From positions 1,674,001 to 1,738,000 of the forward strand of contig JAPEIS010000012.1 of NCBI GenBank assembly GCA_029531795.1: a stretch of 64,000 bases of DNA, read 5' to 3'. This DNA is from Sclerotinia nivalis (Eukaryota > Ascomycota > Leotiomycetes > Helotiales > Sclerotiniaceae). Shown here piece after piece: positions 22,958 to 35,800 of this stretch; position 1 is the stretch's first letter; every line of letters starts with the position of its first letter. The position numbers were made by a program, and so were the translations under genes. The notes beneath the pieces were generated by a model. It worked only from the letters and a program-made list of their open reading frames with translations. It had not been told where the DNA came from and made no database searches.

Positions 22958-25900
22958 CGGTTCTGACGGGCTTAGAATTCTCGTCGCGATAACTAAAGTA
23001 GCTATCGATATTAAATCTCCTTGAAATAGCGATCTAAAATTACGCCAGACTCTTCATCCGCCATAGTTCCTAGAGGACTAAGATTTTATTTTGTGAACCT
23101 TCCGAACAATCAACTTCACTTGAGCGCATTGATATTCTAAATACTACTTCCGGGTCATTTCGATTTTTTTTGAATGAGTAAAGAGTAAAGTACCAGTGAG
23201 TACTGGTTTATATATCCAGTAACTCCGCTAGGAGCAAAGCCGTAGTCTATGGTCTTCGAGTCGAATGTCACAGCATTATTTATTTTACTCCAAAGACAAG
23301 GATAAACTTCTCCTCGTGCCTCGTTCCATTGTACATAGAACCATCGTAAAACTCTCGCCGCTATCTCTTTCACCAGTTGCTGTCACTCTTTCACGAATGT
23401 ACCGGATGACTACCAACTTCTCACCTAATATGGGAGAATACTTAAGATCTTCATTTTCCATACCCCAAGCAAGACTGTGGCGCAACGCCGTAAATAACAT
23501 ATCATGTCAGACGTCTAGCGATCCATCTCACAAAATGATGATGGAAATCGTATGTTCCTAATTGTAAATCTTGTCACAAAAGGAAGCTTTATGTAGCTGC
23601 CGCTTAAGTGCTTTTTTCCCCAGCTGCTGCAAGGTAGATTAGATAATTAACAAATTACAAGGATGATTCACCTATAATTATGCACCCCCGCTTTCCTGTC
23701 CTTTCAGAAGCGGGGGAATGACCATACCTTTACTATTAACATATGGTTGACACTAAGGCAGTATATAAGCCAATGATCAAAATATACTAGCTCAAAATAG
23801 CTCCACAGGGTAATTCGCAAAGAAGCCAAGAAACATTTAGGAGAGTAGGCCGCAAAAAAAAAAGGGACTCAGAGTCGGAAAAAAATATTGTCCATGGCAT
23901 TAGGTAAAGTCTATTTGTCAATGAAACTTATGGTTGTAATTTTGGCAACGGATTAGAATGCAATTTCTATTGCCGTTGTTTACCAGGAGCTAAATTATAT
24001 TGGAGCAACTATCTAAAAACGCGTTCATCTCCCTCTCCGCCTTTGACTATTAACTATTGACTGTTGAGGATAGCCATGTATCCATGGACTGAACAACGAT
24101 TTTTTGATGACTTCATATATGCGTAACAGGATGTTTTAAACATTTTCATTTGAGTCGGCTGAACTTCTTATACAGTCACCCATTTACTCTGTCGGCTTCC
24201 TTCTCACGTCCAAAAAAATCCAAAGCAAGTAAGGAAAAAATGCAAAAAATTAAGTCTATTCAGGTAGAGCCACAAGTCTTAATTTAAACCAGGCGAACTG
24301 ATTCTTCAATAAACAAGGTCTTCGGATGTGAAGCAGCGGTCCTGTTTGAGAGGATGTGAAAACCCAGTGCGCTACCACTGAGCCACCTGGACTATGTTTT
24401 TTGGTGAAATGGTTCGCTTTAAAATTATTCATATAGTAGTCCAAACTGTAGGCAATCTTTTGAATATTGAATTGATGTGTCTGGATACTTTGCGCTTCTT
24501 TGACCTTAATTCCAGATTGATTACAATTCATATTACCTACTAGGTAGTTTCTGCTTTTCCGCCTCTATTATTTCCATTGATAATCTGAACTAACAACATA
24601 AATAGACCACATTACTTCCCCACAATATCATTGCTGAACAGATCGCAACATAAAAGAGTTTTTGTACAGGATGTACCACTCAATAAGCATCCAGTAGTCA
24701 ACAATATTCCAGGTTCAAGGACAACTTTGGGGGAGAAAAGAAAGGTATCTATGGAAACCAACGATGACTGTGCTATGAAGCCAAGCCGCTAGCAGAATAA
24801 AGATCAAGATTCCACTTCCAATCTATAAATAAATGTTGCATAGCGGGCGCTGATACTAAACCCTCCTCAATACTTCACCGCCCAAGGCAATGTGGCCCAA
24901 GAAGTATCTCACGAAAGTTTAAAATGTATCTTGGCTGTTTGATACAGCTGGAATTGGGTTTTGATACTGCGAAAGTCTTGATGATTTATTGTTGTGGTAA
25001 AAAAAAAGGCAGGAAAACTTTTCAGGTGACAGTGGAAATATATCCTTTTTGTCGTCATTTGTTAATAGTACTGTCATCTATCAACAACATCGAAGAACTC
25101 ACTAGCCACAAATTTGGACTTTTGAAGTATTTCCATGGTCGACCTCACCCGAGTTTTATTTGAGGCTAGACCACCAGAAACAAACCCAACCACCCTGTAC
25201 TCGTTCGTTATCTCTGCGGGCCACGCATTTCTTGACATCAGGAGATTAGAGGAAGCTTATATATTGATAAACTTATCCTCCGGATTTTACCGACCCTGCG
25301 ACTCTTAACTCGTGCCTATCAATTCATTATTCACCCCTTGACTCATGCTAGGTTAATTCCCCTCTTGTTCATCAGCGAGACCCCTCACTTATTCACCACT
25401 CTTCAAATGCTCTTTGCTCCACGTTACCAGTCACTTTAACGTGAAAGAACTTTCAATATATCTATGAGCAAAAAAGAAAAGAAAAAAAGAAGTATAGACC
25501 ACGAACCACCATATGCGTTCTGCAAATTGCATTCAAGGATCACGGATATCGGGCTGCCGGGAGTCCATAGTGCCGAATTAGATGGCAAAGGAGCGTTTGA
25601 GAAAATAGAAGAAAGTCATCCTACTGTATATCAGATTGTAAATGTTTTTGTTGTCATATCTACAAAACTACTATAGGCGACATATAGTAGTGTCATCAGA
25701 GTTACTCTACTCATATATGATTGAGTTGTTATAGATGCTACTTTGAAAGAACGGATGAAAAGCAATGTCTAAGGTATAACTTCAAAGTGCACAAAAATAA
25801 GATCAACTTCGGTGAATGACATTTCATTTTGCATGTATACCGGTATCAACAAATTAAGAGTCTATTTAAATAGCTTAGCATTCTGCAATCTCCCTTAATT

Positions 25901-26155
25901 CTCTGATCTCCTAACTCCGAACTATGGTTTCATACTCCAGGCCTAAATACCCATTCACACCTCTGCTACTTGACCATTTACCCCTTCTTACCCCATCAAT
26001 TCGCGCAATTATTATTCACCCGTCCACTCAGCCTTCAATTATTTTATTTATAATTATGATAGCTAGGACCCAGCACAAAACCCATGATAAACTTGCTCAA
26101 GAAACATGACTAAAATTTAGGTTTCCCACTAGAATTCACCTTCATTATATATAGT
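22958..26155. other. spacer between LINE-A copies, nothing clearly coding
   Basis: About 3.2 kb of moderately AT-rich DNA lacks convincing coding frames. Short open frames (for example 23265-23561, 24924-25163, 25464-25676) show no recognisable domain and no splice pattern that would join them. A tRNA-like segment near 24300-24392 is listed separately. The region may be unique DNA or very old transposon debris. Confidence 0.5.
24288..24392 (-). other. tRNA-like segment (A-box, possible tRNA pseudogene or SINE head)
   Basis: Read on the minus strand it begins CCAGGTGGCTCAGTGGTAGC, which contains a good pol III A box (TGGCTCAGTGG) and a D-loop. About 100 bases later GTTCGCCTGG gives a partial B box whose CGCCTGG can pair with the starting CCAGGTG (one G-U). 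The anticodon arm is poor, and no complete cloverleaf of normal length folds by eye. It is therefore more likely a decayed tRNA or tRNA-derived repeat than a working tRNA. Confidence 0.3.
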
Positions 26156-26390
26156 AATTGATTGATTTGATTGATTTAATTAACGTCCACACTGAATCAA
26201 AGACTATCTAGGACGATTAAGAGCTCAATCAAGCTTTTAACAGATGGCTATGGATAGTGCTATCTAAATAATATATAGGTTTGTATATATTTTTGATAAA
26301 GGAAATGAAAATTAATATTAGGGAGCAAAGCCCGATCTTTATACGGCATTGTATATAAAGATAAAAATATCAATTAAAGTATTACATTCA
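26156..26390 (-). mobile_element. LINE-A copy 3, short 5'-truncated 3' fragment
   Basis: The minus strand carries the LINE-A 3' UTR: a GGGCTTTGCTCCC block, AGATAGTCT, CAGTGTGGACGTTAAT, and a tail of (TCAA)-type repeats at 26156-26180. These match the ends of the copies at 17205-22957 and 27721. The other boundary is approximate. A frame at 26388-26576 next to it has no LINE similarity that I can see. Confidence 0.65.
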
Positions 26391-27720
26391 TGATTTTCCA
26401 AATCCAATCCCTTTATCAATCAAATCCAAATAACCTTTCTTCACATCAACTTTTTGTTTTATTCGTAACTTCCCAACAGTCATACCTTGCCTAATATCGA
26501 TTTCATAAAATCCTTCAAACCATAAAAATATTGATTCTACAAGATACCCCAATCTTGTATATAGTATATCCTCCATCGAATTCTATAACAGATACATCAT
26601 TAGCTCGGATCGTTCTACACAGTTTCTCCAAGTATATAAATTATTATTGTTTCGATTCGAATCGAAGAAGGTAAAGTCTGAACCTTAAAACCGAATTTGA
26701 TAAATCACATTCGATGCTCCAAAGGGATCTTAAAGATGATTTTGTGGTATATTATTGTAGATGATTGTATTGTCCTCTGTTTCGTAATAAAAGTAGTGTT
26801 GTAGAAAGTACAATCCGATAATGGGACTGTCAAAAAAACCGAGATCTGGCCTTTGCCATCAGCCAACTCGGAGGCAAAAAAACGTCGCGATCGGGTGCCT
26901 CTTCCTCTTCCAATCACCACGACTCCATCAAATGACTCAAACTTAGCTCTGCAGACTCTAATAATTAAATAAAAGAGCTGGAGGTTCGTAGAGGACACCG
27001 CGTACAGGTGTTGAGTCTTGTCCTCCTATATGTAGTAATTTATAAGCGAGATTCCAATGTTTCCTGGCAAAGAGGTGTGGCTAAGTGTTAGAAAACGATG
27101 AGGGAGATTGTTGAAGTTCTATAATCAGAAGAAAAGCATTAGGAGCAATCTTATCTGTTTTTCTAAAACTTCTTCGGCCCAGGTAGTTCTTTATCAACGA
27201 GGAGATTGCCATATTTTCTCAAAAGCAACCCCTAATTTGAGCTAGCTATGTACATCATAGGCTCGAGGTATATTTGCTTTCCGGACCTTTTATTGCTGGA
27301 TGTGATAAAGGGCAGATATTGCTCGAAATAAGATTCTCTTCAGATAAGATTGCATTCTGGTCCCATGTAATAGAATTTCTCGACTATCTTTTTTGCACGA
27401 CTGTTGTCGTTTCATAATGGAAAGTATCAGATAACTACTTACTTTTCATCTCATCAAACATTCCTTTACGATTTTGCTGCTTACTCAAGCTAAGATATGC
27501 AAGCCAAAGAATACTATTACTCAAGATAAGATATCACTGGCACGCCCAGTTGTCGACTGCTGTTTGCCATTGTATTGCCCATATCCCAGAAAAAATGCAA
27601 CAGGAGACCTCTTAATAATCGTGTCTTCTTTCAGATTCCTTCTACGCACTAGATTTTGGTAGATTGGAAGCTATTCACTGCTCGTATCATACACCCAGAA
27701 AATCCGACGATATCTTTCTG
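26391..27720. other. spacer, nothing recognised
   Basis: No gene or repeat is recognised. A 62-codon minus frame (26388-26576, MEDILYTRLGYL...) and a 97-codon minus frame (26705-26998) have no domain signal. The region ends at the (TCAA)n tail of LINE-A copy 2. Confidence 0.5.
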
Positions 27721-27989
27721 ATTGATTGATTGATTGATTAAATTAACGTCTACACTGAGTCTAAGACTATCTAAGACGGCTAAAAGCTTTATAGGCTCCT
27801 AAAAAATAACAACTGATGAAATGCTGACCGTATTAAACTATAGCTAGTACAATTTGAAGAGATTGAGATAACCTCAATCTATTAATTTTGAATAAAAAAA
27901 AAGTGAAAACTAATCCTAGAGAATAAAACCTATTTTACAAATACTTTTGTATATAATAAAGAAAATAACAAATGAAATATAATATAATT

Positions 27990-30900
27990 CGAAATTGGAA
28001 CGATTTACCTTGTATAAAGGGATAAATTGATCAAAATAACCAAATTGATCAAATTAATCCAATTAATCATTTTCTTTTGATTCATTTTCTTCTCCTTTGC
28101 CTTCTTATTCTATATCCTCTTATATTCTAACAAAATGTTATAATCTGATAGCTATTTTTGTTATTTCGATAAATTCGAAAATTTTGATGATTCTTATTTT
28201 AATATAAAGTAGATATTTCATAGAAAATCGAAAAGTAGGATTGTTTGTTTTGAATATTCTTCTAATTGATTTATATAAAAAGCAATTGAGAAAAAGATAA
28301 TCTAAGGATTCTTTCTTTCCATATCTACAATTAACATTTGATAAGATTCCAAATCGTTGTAAATAGGATTTGAAATATTTGTAATCGATTTTAAATTGAA
28401 ACAAAATATTAATAGAACTTTTTTTAATGTTTTCTAGAATTTCAATCTTTGAGTTAATTTTCCAAGAGTATATTTTCGAATAAACTGATTTGGATGAATT
28501 AAAAAGGGATTTTTATTTCTCGGATTTTGTTTTTTTGGTATCTATTCTCAATAAAACGAAGCTAGTTTCGTTTAATAATAATCTTTGTTTTGTAGTTTTT
28601 TTTACCAAAATATCAATTAATTCGTTTCCTTCAACAGAAGTATATTCTGGAATTCAATTAAGGAAGATTTCAGTTTCTTTTCTAAGGAGAGTTTCTATAA
28701 TTTTGATTGCTCTAATTTGGTATATCTGATTAAAAGCATCAAAGGATGTTTTCAATCAGTATAATCCGGCTTGATTGTCTGAATAGATTTTGAATTTTTC
28801 GTTTAGTTGAATAATGGAATTAGTATATTCGATTGCTCTAATAACTTTAAAAAGTTCATTATTATAGATAAACTGATTCATTTCAATATTGATAATTTCC
28901 TAATATGAAATCTGATTATTCGATAGAATAACTGTAATCCCGATTCTAATTTCGATTCTATTCAAAGTGGATAAAATATCAGTATATATTGTAATAGTAT
29001 TCTTGTATCTATATTTGAATATAAAATTATAAACAATTACAATATTCTCCTTTACTAGCTTACTGATATTGATTTTGTATAAAATATCCCTTTTCCAAGA
29101 AAGGAAATGAAAATGATCGATTTTCTTTAGAATCAAAGGATCGATATCTTCTTCGATTGAATTTGTGATCTTTTTAAACTGAATAAATTTAAATAGTTTT
29201 CTTTGAAAAATTATTATCGAATTCTAATCTCCTTTTTCAATAATCAATCTTTTGGAAATTAGATTAATAAAATAGGAAGATAAGATTTTCAATAATCTGA
29301 AAATATATTATCTGATTCCAGTATTTAATCTAACTTTCGAAAAGTATAAAGTAGCTTCCATTTCTATTGATTTTATTAAAGAAATTTTGAATATTCTTAA
29401 TATCTTTCGAAAAACAAGATTCTAAAGTAATTGAAGAATCTTTTTGAATTGAACTTGATCTTTCCATTAAATAATTAATCCGTAATCAATTATACTGATA
29501 ATATATACTATATAAAATTGCCTTAAAACTTTAAAACTAAATCCTTTCTCAGTATTGATTAATCTAATCATTCGATAGAAAAAGATTTTAACTTAAATAA
29601 CTCGGATTATAATATATTATTTGAAATTGAGACCAGAATCGAACCAAATATCTAGCCATCTAATTAATAATGAGGATTATATAATCTCAGAATTTGAAAA
29701 CTTAATTGAAGTATTTTTTGTATATTTAAAAATGGAAAAATATATTAGCTCCGTTTTTGCTAAATCGAATTGAATAACATTTTTCTTATCAAAAGTATAG
29801 ATCTATTTCGCTATTCTTTCAAAAAAGATAATATTCTTTTTCCAACTTAAGGAATGAATAATCAAGACTATATTATCAATATACGAAAGATATTCAACCG
29901 AATTCAATTGAAAGAGATTTCGAATATAGATTAGGAAAAGGATTGATAAGATTGGACTTCCTTGAGGGATTCCGGTATTGATTGATTTAAAAACTTCGAT
30001 TTGATTATCAAACAAAAGTTTGAATAATCTTTCTTCCAAAAATGACGAAATCCATACAATAAGATTAATTAGAAGATTAAAGTTCTTACAGATATCTAAA
30101 AGTCGATTCTTGGATATATAATCGAAGGCCCTTTTAATATCTAGGAAAAAAATTGAAGTTTTCTTTTTGATTTTTATATTTTTTTCGATTTCGATGGTGA
30201 GTAAGATTATTATATCGATGGTTGATTTCTTTTATCTTCTATTCATTTGGGAATGATATAATAGATTCGTAATTTCGACTAGAAAGTTAAGTTTTTGAGT
30301 TAGAATTCTTTTACTAATTTTGTTTAAACAATTGAGAAAAGCAATAATTTTATAAGCTTTTGGAATAGTATAATCTGGTTTCGAAAGTTTCTTAAATATC
30401 ATTTTTGTAGCTTATTTCTAATAAGAAGAATGATAACTAAGATTAATCAGATTGCTGAAAAGAATAAAGAAAGCTTTTAAGATTACTTTATAAGCTCGAA
30501 TAATGATCTTTTAAATGATTCTATTTGAACCTAGATTCTTTCCTTTGATTTTAATTGAATAAGTATTAAAGAACTCATTTTCTATAAGTTTAGGTTAATT
30601 TTATTTTTTCGATTATTTGTATCCTTTCTATTTGGATGTTGTAATATTTGAAGGGGAAAGGAATAGAACAGATCTGAAAGCTGAATATTTCCCTTCAAAA
30701 AAGCTTTCGAATTGAAAGGAATTGGATCGGATATTCAGAATCCTTTTGATTTGAAAATTTTTCGTATATAATATTGCCTTAAAGATCGTTTGGGTATCCT
30801 TTTTTTCTAGGAATTCGTTTCAATGATTCTTTTTCGTTATTTTGATAGTTTGAAAGTAATAATTCTTTGTTGATTAATAGATTTTCTTGAATATATCGTT

Positions 30901-31741
30901 TTCAAGATATCGTTTAGTATTTTCATATTCATTTACAAATCGTTTCCGAAAAGCTTTCAGCTCTGGAGATTATCAGAGTTTTGCCCTTTTGATTAACTTG
31001 ATTCTCGATATACTGATTTCAGTCGAATTGGTGATTATTCGAATGAATTATATTATAGTTTTATTCAATATTTACATTTACTGATTTTTGTCGAAAAGAG
31101 AATCAAATAAATTGGATTCTAAAATAGTAATATTAAAATAATCATTAAAATTCAGGATAATTGAAAACGATAGCTTTGATTCGAAAATATTTGTAAATTT
31201 GTTTCAATCCATTTGTTTTGTATTGAATCTTATTAACAAAGCAATATTTGTTGAACAAATTCTGGTACCTTTAACTTCAAATAAGATCCCTAAATGATTT
31301 GATTCAAGATCAGGAAGAACCTACTAATCAATAATATTGAAAGATATCGCTTTAATAGTTAAAGTAAGATCAAGAATATTTGGATTTGTTATATTTATTC
31401 AATAAAAGGTATTAATTTTTGTTTTATTAAGAAGGGTAAAATTGTAATCTTCAAATTATTCGGTTAATTGGTCGGTATTAAAGCTTTTATTAGAAAAGAG
31501 ATCTTATCAAGGATAATAAGAATTAAAATCTCCTATAAGAATGGTATAATGAGTGAAAGGAATATTGAAAAGGTATCTTTCGATAATGTAATCTTTCTTT
31601 TGAGTTTGATCGGCTTTGTTGTATATATTGAATAATTGGGTTGTATAATTTCTCTAAGTGATATCAATGATTTGGATATCTGGGTTTTTTGGAGAATTAG
31701 ATGTTAGGGTTATTAGTGGTTTGTAACCTTTCGAAATATAG
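27990..31741 (-). pseudogene. LINE-A copy 2 ORF2, heavily mutated
   Basis: The minus-strand translation parallels copy 1. RNase H-like WISVEGNE-region remnants lie at 28500-28730. ITIYTDILSTLNRI (28900-29136) here keeps the catalytic Asp that copy 1 lost. The RT segment at 29803-30200 shows EERLFKLLFDNQ, NTGIPQGSPILSILFLIYIR and SYIDNIVL, with motif-C IDD changed to IDN. Stops are frequent. The endonuclease half is cut at 31741 by Gypsy-A and continues at 55219. Confidence 0.75.
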
Positions 31742-32235
31742 TGTTACGCCGCTACAATCCTTTATCACTAAGAAATGATCAAGGGACTTATAGAAAGGCT
31801 GTGGTGGTTTCTACTAAAGATCAAATAGGGGCTTGGTGAGAATGAAAATATAACGATTGTATTGTATAGTAACTATAGTGTTAAACTAATGATTGTTCTT
31901 GAGTACGAAGCTTTACAAATAAAGGAATCTATTCTGTTTATATAGACCTTCGTACTTAAAGCCTTCAAGACCTCGAAAGGTCCTGGATCTAGAATTCTGT
32001 TGGATTTACAATCTTGTCGAACCCACAATCTTGTCGGACTTATAATCTTGTTGGATCTACAATCTTGTTGGATCTTTCCTTTATGTATATAATATACAGG
32101 ATCTATCATATAACTTTTGGTACTAATATAATTTATATTCGTTTGTTCCTATGATCATTCTAATCTTGTACTAATTCGATCAAATTATAATATATATTTA
32201 TACGATCGGTTATTGTAAGATCTGTGATCGTAACA
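31742..32235 (-). repeat. Gypsy-A 3' LTR (LTR-A)
   Basis: 494 bp, the same length as the partner LTR at 54725-55218. It contains a 17-bp tandem repeat (core ACAATCTTG) of about 4.4 units at 32000-32074, on the U3 side of the TATA box. It is much less mutated than its partner. Confidence 0.9.
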
Positions 32236-32248
32236 CTATCCCCCATTT
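32236..32248 (-). promoter_or_regulatory. Gypsy-A polypurine tract
   Basis: Read on the minus strand the sequence is AAATGGGGGATAG directly before the TGTTAC of the 3' LTR. This is the purine tract expected to prime plus-strand DNA synthesis in an LTR retrotransposon, and it fixes the element's orientation. Confidence 0.7.
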
Positions 32249-32329
32249 AAATTAAAATTTGTCTCAAGCTTATAAAGCAGAGCTATATTCTTCAAGGAGC
32301 AAAATATAACCGTCTTCTTTTTCTTCATT

Positions 32330-32833
32330 ATACTACTTTTGCAATCAAAGAAATATAAAAAGCGAATTGAGCTTTCTTTATTGATTGAATCTAAAAGTTT
32401 CGTTATACCTCTTTGTATTTATTGCGAAAAGTATTCGCATCGTTGTATTATTGCTAAAGAAAATTCTGCTCGTTGTAGCGAATGTATTCGTCGGAGCCAG
32501 AAGTGTAACGTTTCGGGTCCTTTTATCAGCAATATAATAAGTATTGTTCATAAATAGGAACACCTGGATCGCGAACATGAAGAGACTTTGTCGAAATTGC
32601 TTCGTCTCGATAAACAACAGCATTTTCTTCGGAATCGAGCTTCCGAAATAATTCGACATAGTCTTCTTACAATGGATGAACTAGATGCTTTGGAAGAGAA
32701 AGAACTATTGGCAAAAAAACAAGCGGAAAAGAAAAGAGCAAATAGGAATGCTTCTAGTTCTAACAATACTCCATTCGATTTTTTGAAGGGTTTCGATCCT
32801 TCGTCTTTCTCAAATCCCCTTGATCCTTTCTAG
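32330..32833 (+). pseudogene. antisense ORF in Gypsy-A with a Zn2Cys6-type cysteine motif
   Basis: This frame lies between the 3' LTR and the end of pol, on the strand opposite pol. It has the pattern C-x2-C-x6-C-x9-C-x2-C-x6-C (CIYCEKYSHRC, then CSECIRRSQKC), which fits the Zn(II)2Cys6 cluster of fungal DNA-binding proteins. After it comes a Leu/Lys/Glu-rich likely coiled coil (TMDELDALEEKELLAKKQAE) and a tail FDFLKGFDPSSF. The frame is open for about 165 codons except for one TAG at 32555-32557, where CAG would fit. A start ATG is not present; an ATA at 32330-32332 or a TTG at 32339 are candidates. Next to pol with dozens of stops, this is striking preservation. I recall extra ORFs in some Botrytis Gypsy elements but cannot confirm a match. 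Confidence 0.6.
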
Positions 32834-32849
32834 GTAGATCCAGATATCG

Positions 32850-35800
32850 CTAATGAAACGCCTATAGTTTTTCAAGGCAATTAAGATTCTTTCTGGGTTC
32901 CCAAATGTTTTCTGAATATAGATAATCGAGCCATTTGATTAAATACTTTATTGTGTTTTTGATATATTTGTAATCTAATATCATTTCGATATCGTATTTG
33001 GTGTTCGGATTGATAAATTCGATTATGGTCTCTGGTGCGTTCGGTGTTTCTGGTAGCGTTAGTTCGAATAAGGATATATGAAACATTGGATGGATATTTA
33101 TAGTATTTGATAGCTTCAATCTGAAATTGATAGATCCTATCATTTCTTCGATTTCGAATGATTCTAGTTTTTTGTAGTTTAGTTTATCGTTTGATCGTTA
33201 CATTTGAATATTTCTTCGAATCAAATAAACTTTATCCTTTTTTTTAAGAATAGATCTTATACTCTGTGATTTGTTGTAATATACGGTTGTTCTCAAGATT
33301 ATGAATTACAAATCCAATAAAAACTATTCGTATAGTTTCTTGATTTCCGATATATCTTTTATAGTTTCATCGGCATTTGCTATTTGTAGAAATAATGAAT
33401 GATAGATTAATAAAGTATATCCATAATTAGTATATACTGACGTTACCTTTGTTATTTCTGTCTCTAATATATTGTATACAAATTGAGCTAAGAGTAGTAG
33501 TTCAACCCAATTGTCTTATTTATAATTGATATAACAATATAGATAAACTTCCATCGTTTGATTTAGACATTCCATTTGGTCATCTATTTGAGAATGAAAT
33601 GTAATAAATAGTTTACGTTTGATTTTAAACAATATCATAAAAGTAATCCAAAATTTTGATATGAAAAGTTTATCTCTATCTGAAATTATTTCCTCTGATA
33701 TACTATAAATACTGATTATATTTCGTAGGAATACATAAACCAGATTATCTGTTATCCATTTCTTACAGAATAATATTATATAAACGAATTTCGTTAATTT
33801 ATCTATCACTACTAAAATAGAATTGTATTTCTTTAGTATAATTGGTTCTTTGGATATAGATAGTTTTATTACGAAATCCTATACAATGGATTTCCACAAT
33901 TGAATAGATAATTCAGGGGTTTTGAGTTGATCATATAAAACATATTTAGTGGTTTTGTTTTATATACAAATGTCGCAATTCCTAATTACTTTCTCAATTG
34001 TAATCCTCATTTTTGGAAAGTAAACTTCTTTTCTAATTCTAGCAAAGGTTCTAGTTACTCTTTGATACCTATAAACTGAAAGCTTATATTATTTTCGAAT
34101 ATATCCTTCAACTAATCTGGAAGATATATATAATTTATTGTAGAAATATATAAACTTTTTGTCGATACTGAATTCCTTTTCTAAATTGTTTATATTTTTA
34201 AGGATTCGTTTCGCAATAGTATCTTGTTCATATTCTACTTTCAACTGTTTTTTGATTGTATTATAATCAACTCTAAAAAAACAGCGAATTGTGATTTGTT
34301 ATATACTAATATATTATCTTCTTTCTTTAAAATCATATATATTTCGTATACTTTATTTTATAAATATTCCGGTTTTCTATTGAAAGCATCGATTTTAACG
34401 TTTTCTGTTCCTTTGATATATAAAATACGAAAATTGTAGATAGTTATAGTTTCGGATCATCTGATCTGTTATCTATTTAATTCTTTCGTTGTAATAAAGT
34501 AAACTAGATTCTTATAATCGGTATATACCTACACTGTATATTTCGATCCTTTCAAATAGATTCTCTATTCCCTAAATGCTTCGATTATAATTAGCAGCTC
34601 TTTATTGTAAATCTTATAATTTAGTTCTATTGGCGATAGCTTATAGGAATAATAGGCTATTGATTGTTATTTTTTATTCGCTTTTGATTGATTTAATACT
34701 ACCCCTAGAGTATAATCCGAAGAATCGGTTTCGATCTCAATTGGTAATTCAAGGTCGAATAATAGAAGTATTGGTTCTTTTATAAAAGTTTACTTGAATA
34801 GTTCGAAAACTTTTTATACCTTTTTTGTTCATTGAAACTCTCCCTAATTCTTCTTGGTTATTTCGGACATCGGAGTTGTTATTTTCGAATAATCTTTAAT
34901 GAATTTACGATAGAAGTTGATAAATCCTAAAAAGGATTATACTTTCTTAATACTCATAAACTGATTCCATTCTTGAATAATTTATAACTTGTTTAAACTC
35001 ATCTTGAATCCTTCTGGAAAGATTGTATAACTTAGAAACTCTGTTTTTGTAATATAGAATATACATTTACTAAACTTGCATTGAAGATCTACTTTTTCTA
35101 AATATACTAAAATATTATTGATATCTTGAATATATTGTTCTAAAATCTCCGAATAGATTAATATATCATTCAAATAACAAATACAACAAATATCGAAATA
35201 CTTTCTCAATACATTATTTACCAAATATATACATATTGTTGATACATTAGTTAGCCCAAATGATATAATCTGATATTTGTATAATCTATATCGAATTTTG
35301 AATACTGTTTTCCATTTTTCACTTTTCTTCATTCTGATTAAATGGAAATCGTTTCGTAAATCAAACTTGAAGAAGATTTTAGCTTTCTTCAATCGATCTC
35401 TCAATTCCGTAACTAATGGAAATGAATATCGATCCTTGATTATCATATCGTTAAATTTACAATAATCTATATATAACTTTTTAATTCTATCCTTTTTAAA
35501 TATGTATAATACAGGGCTAGCTATCTATAAAATGGATTCTTTAATCCATCCTTTCTTTAAACTATTATCAATATACTTCTTGAACGTTCTTAAATCTCCT
35601 TTCGACATTTGATAAATAGGCTCAAATGAAGATATCTTTCTTTCTATTAGTATTGTTTCGTAATTCTATAGTTTGTATTTTGATAAAGCTTTGTAGCTTT
35701 TTCTTTTCTCGAAAAGTTTTGTATATTTCTTATACTCTACTAATATATCCGTCAATGAAGGATCCTGAACTCAATATCTTACATCAATAGAGTTATTTAC

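Noticed and set aside
24256..24531. Minus-strand 91-codon frame
   Set aside because: It overlaps the tRNA-like segment and has no domain. Codon content looks random.
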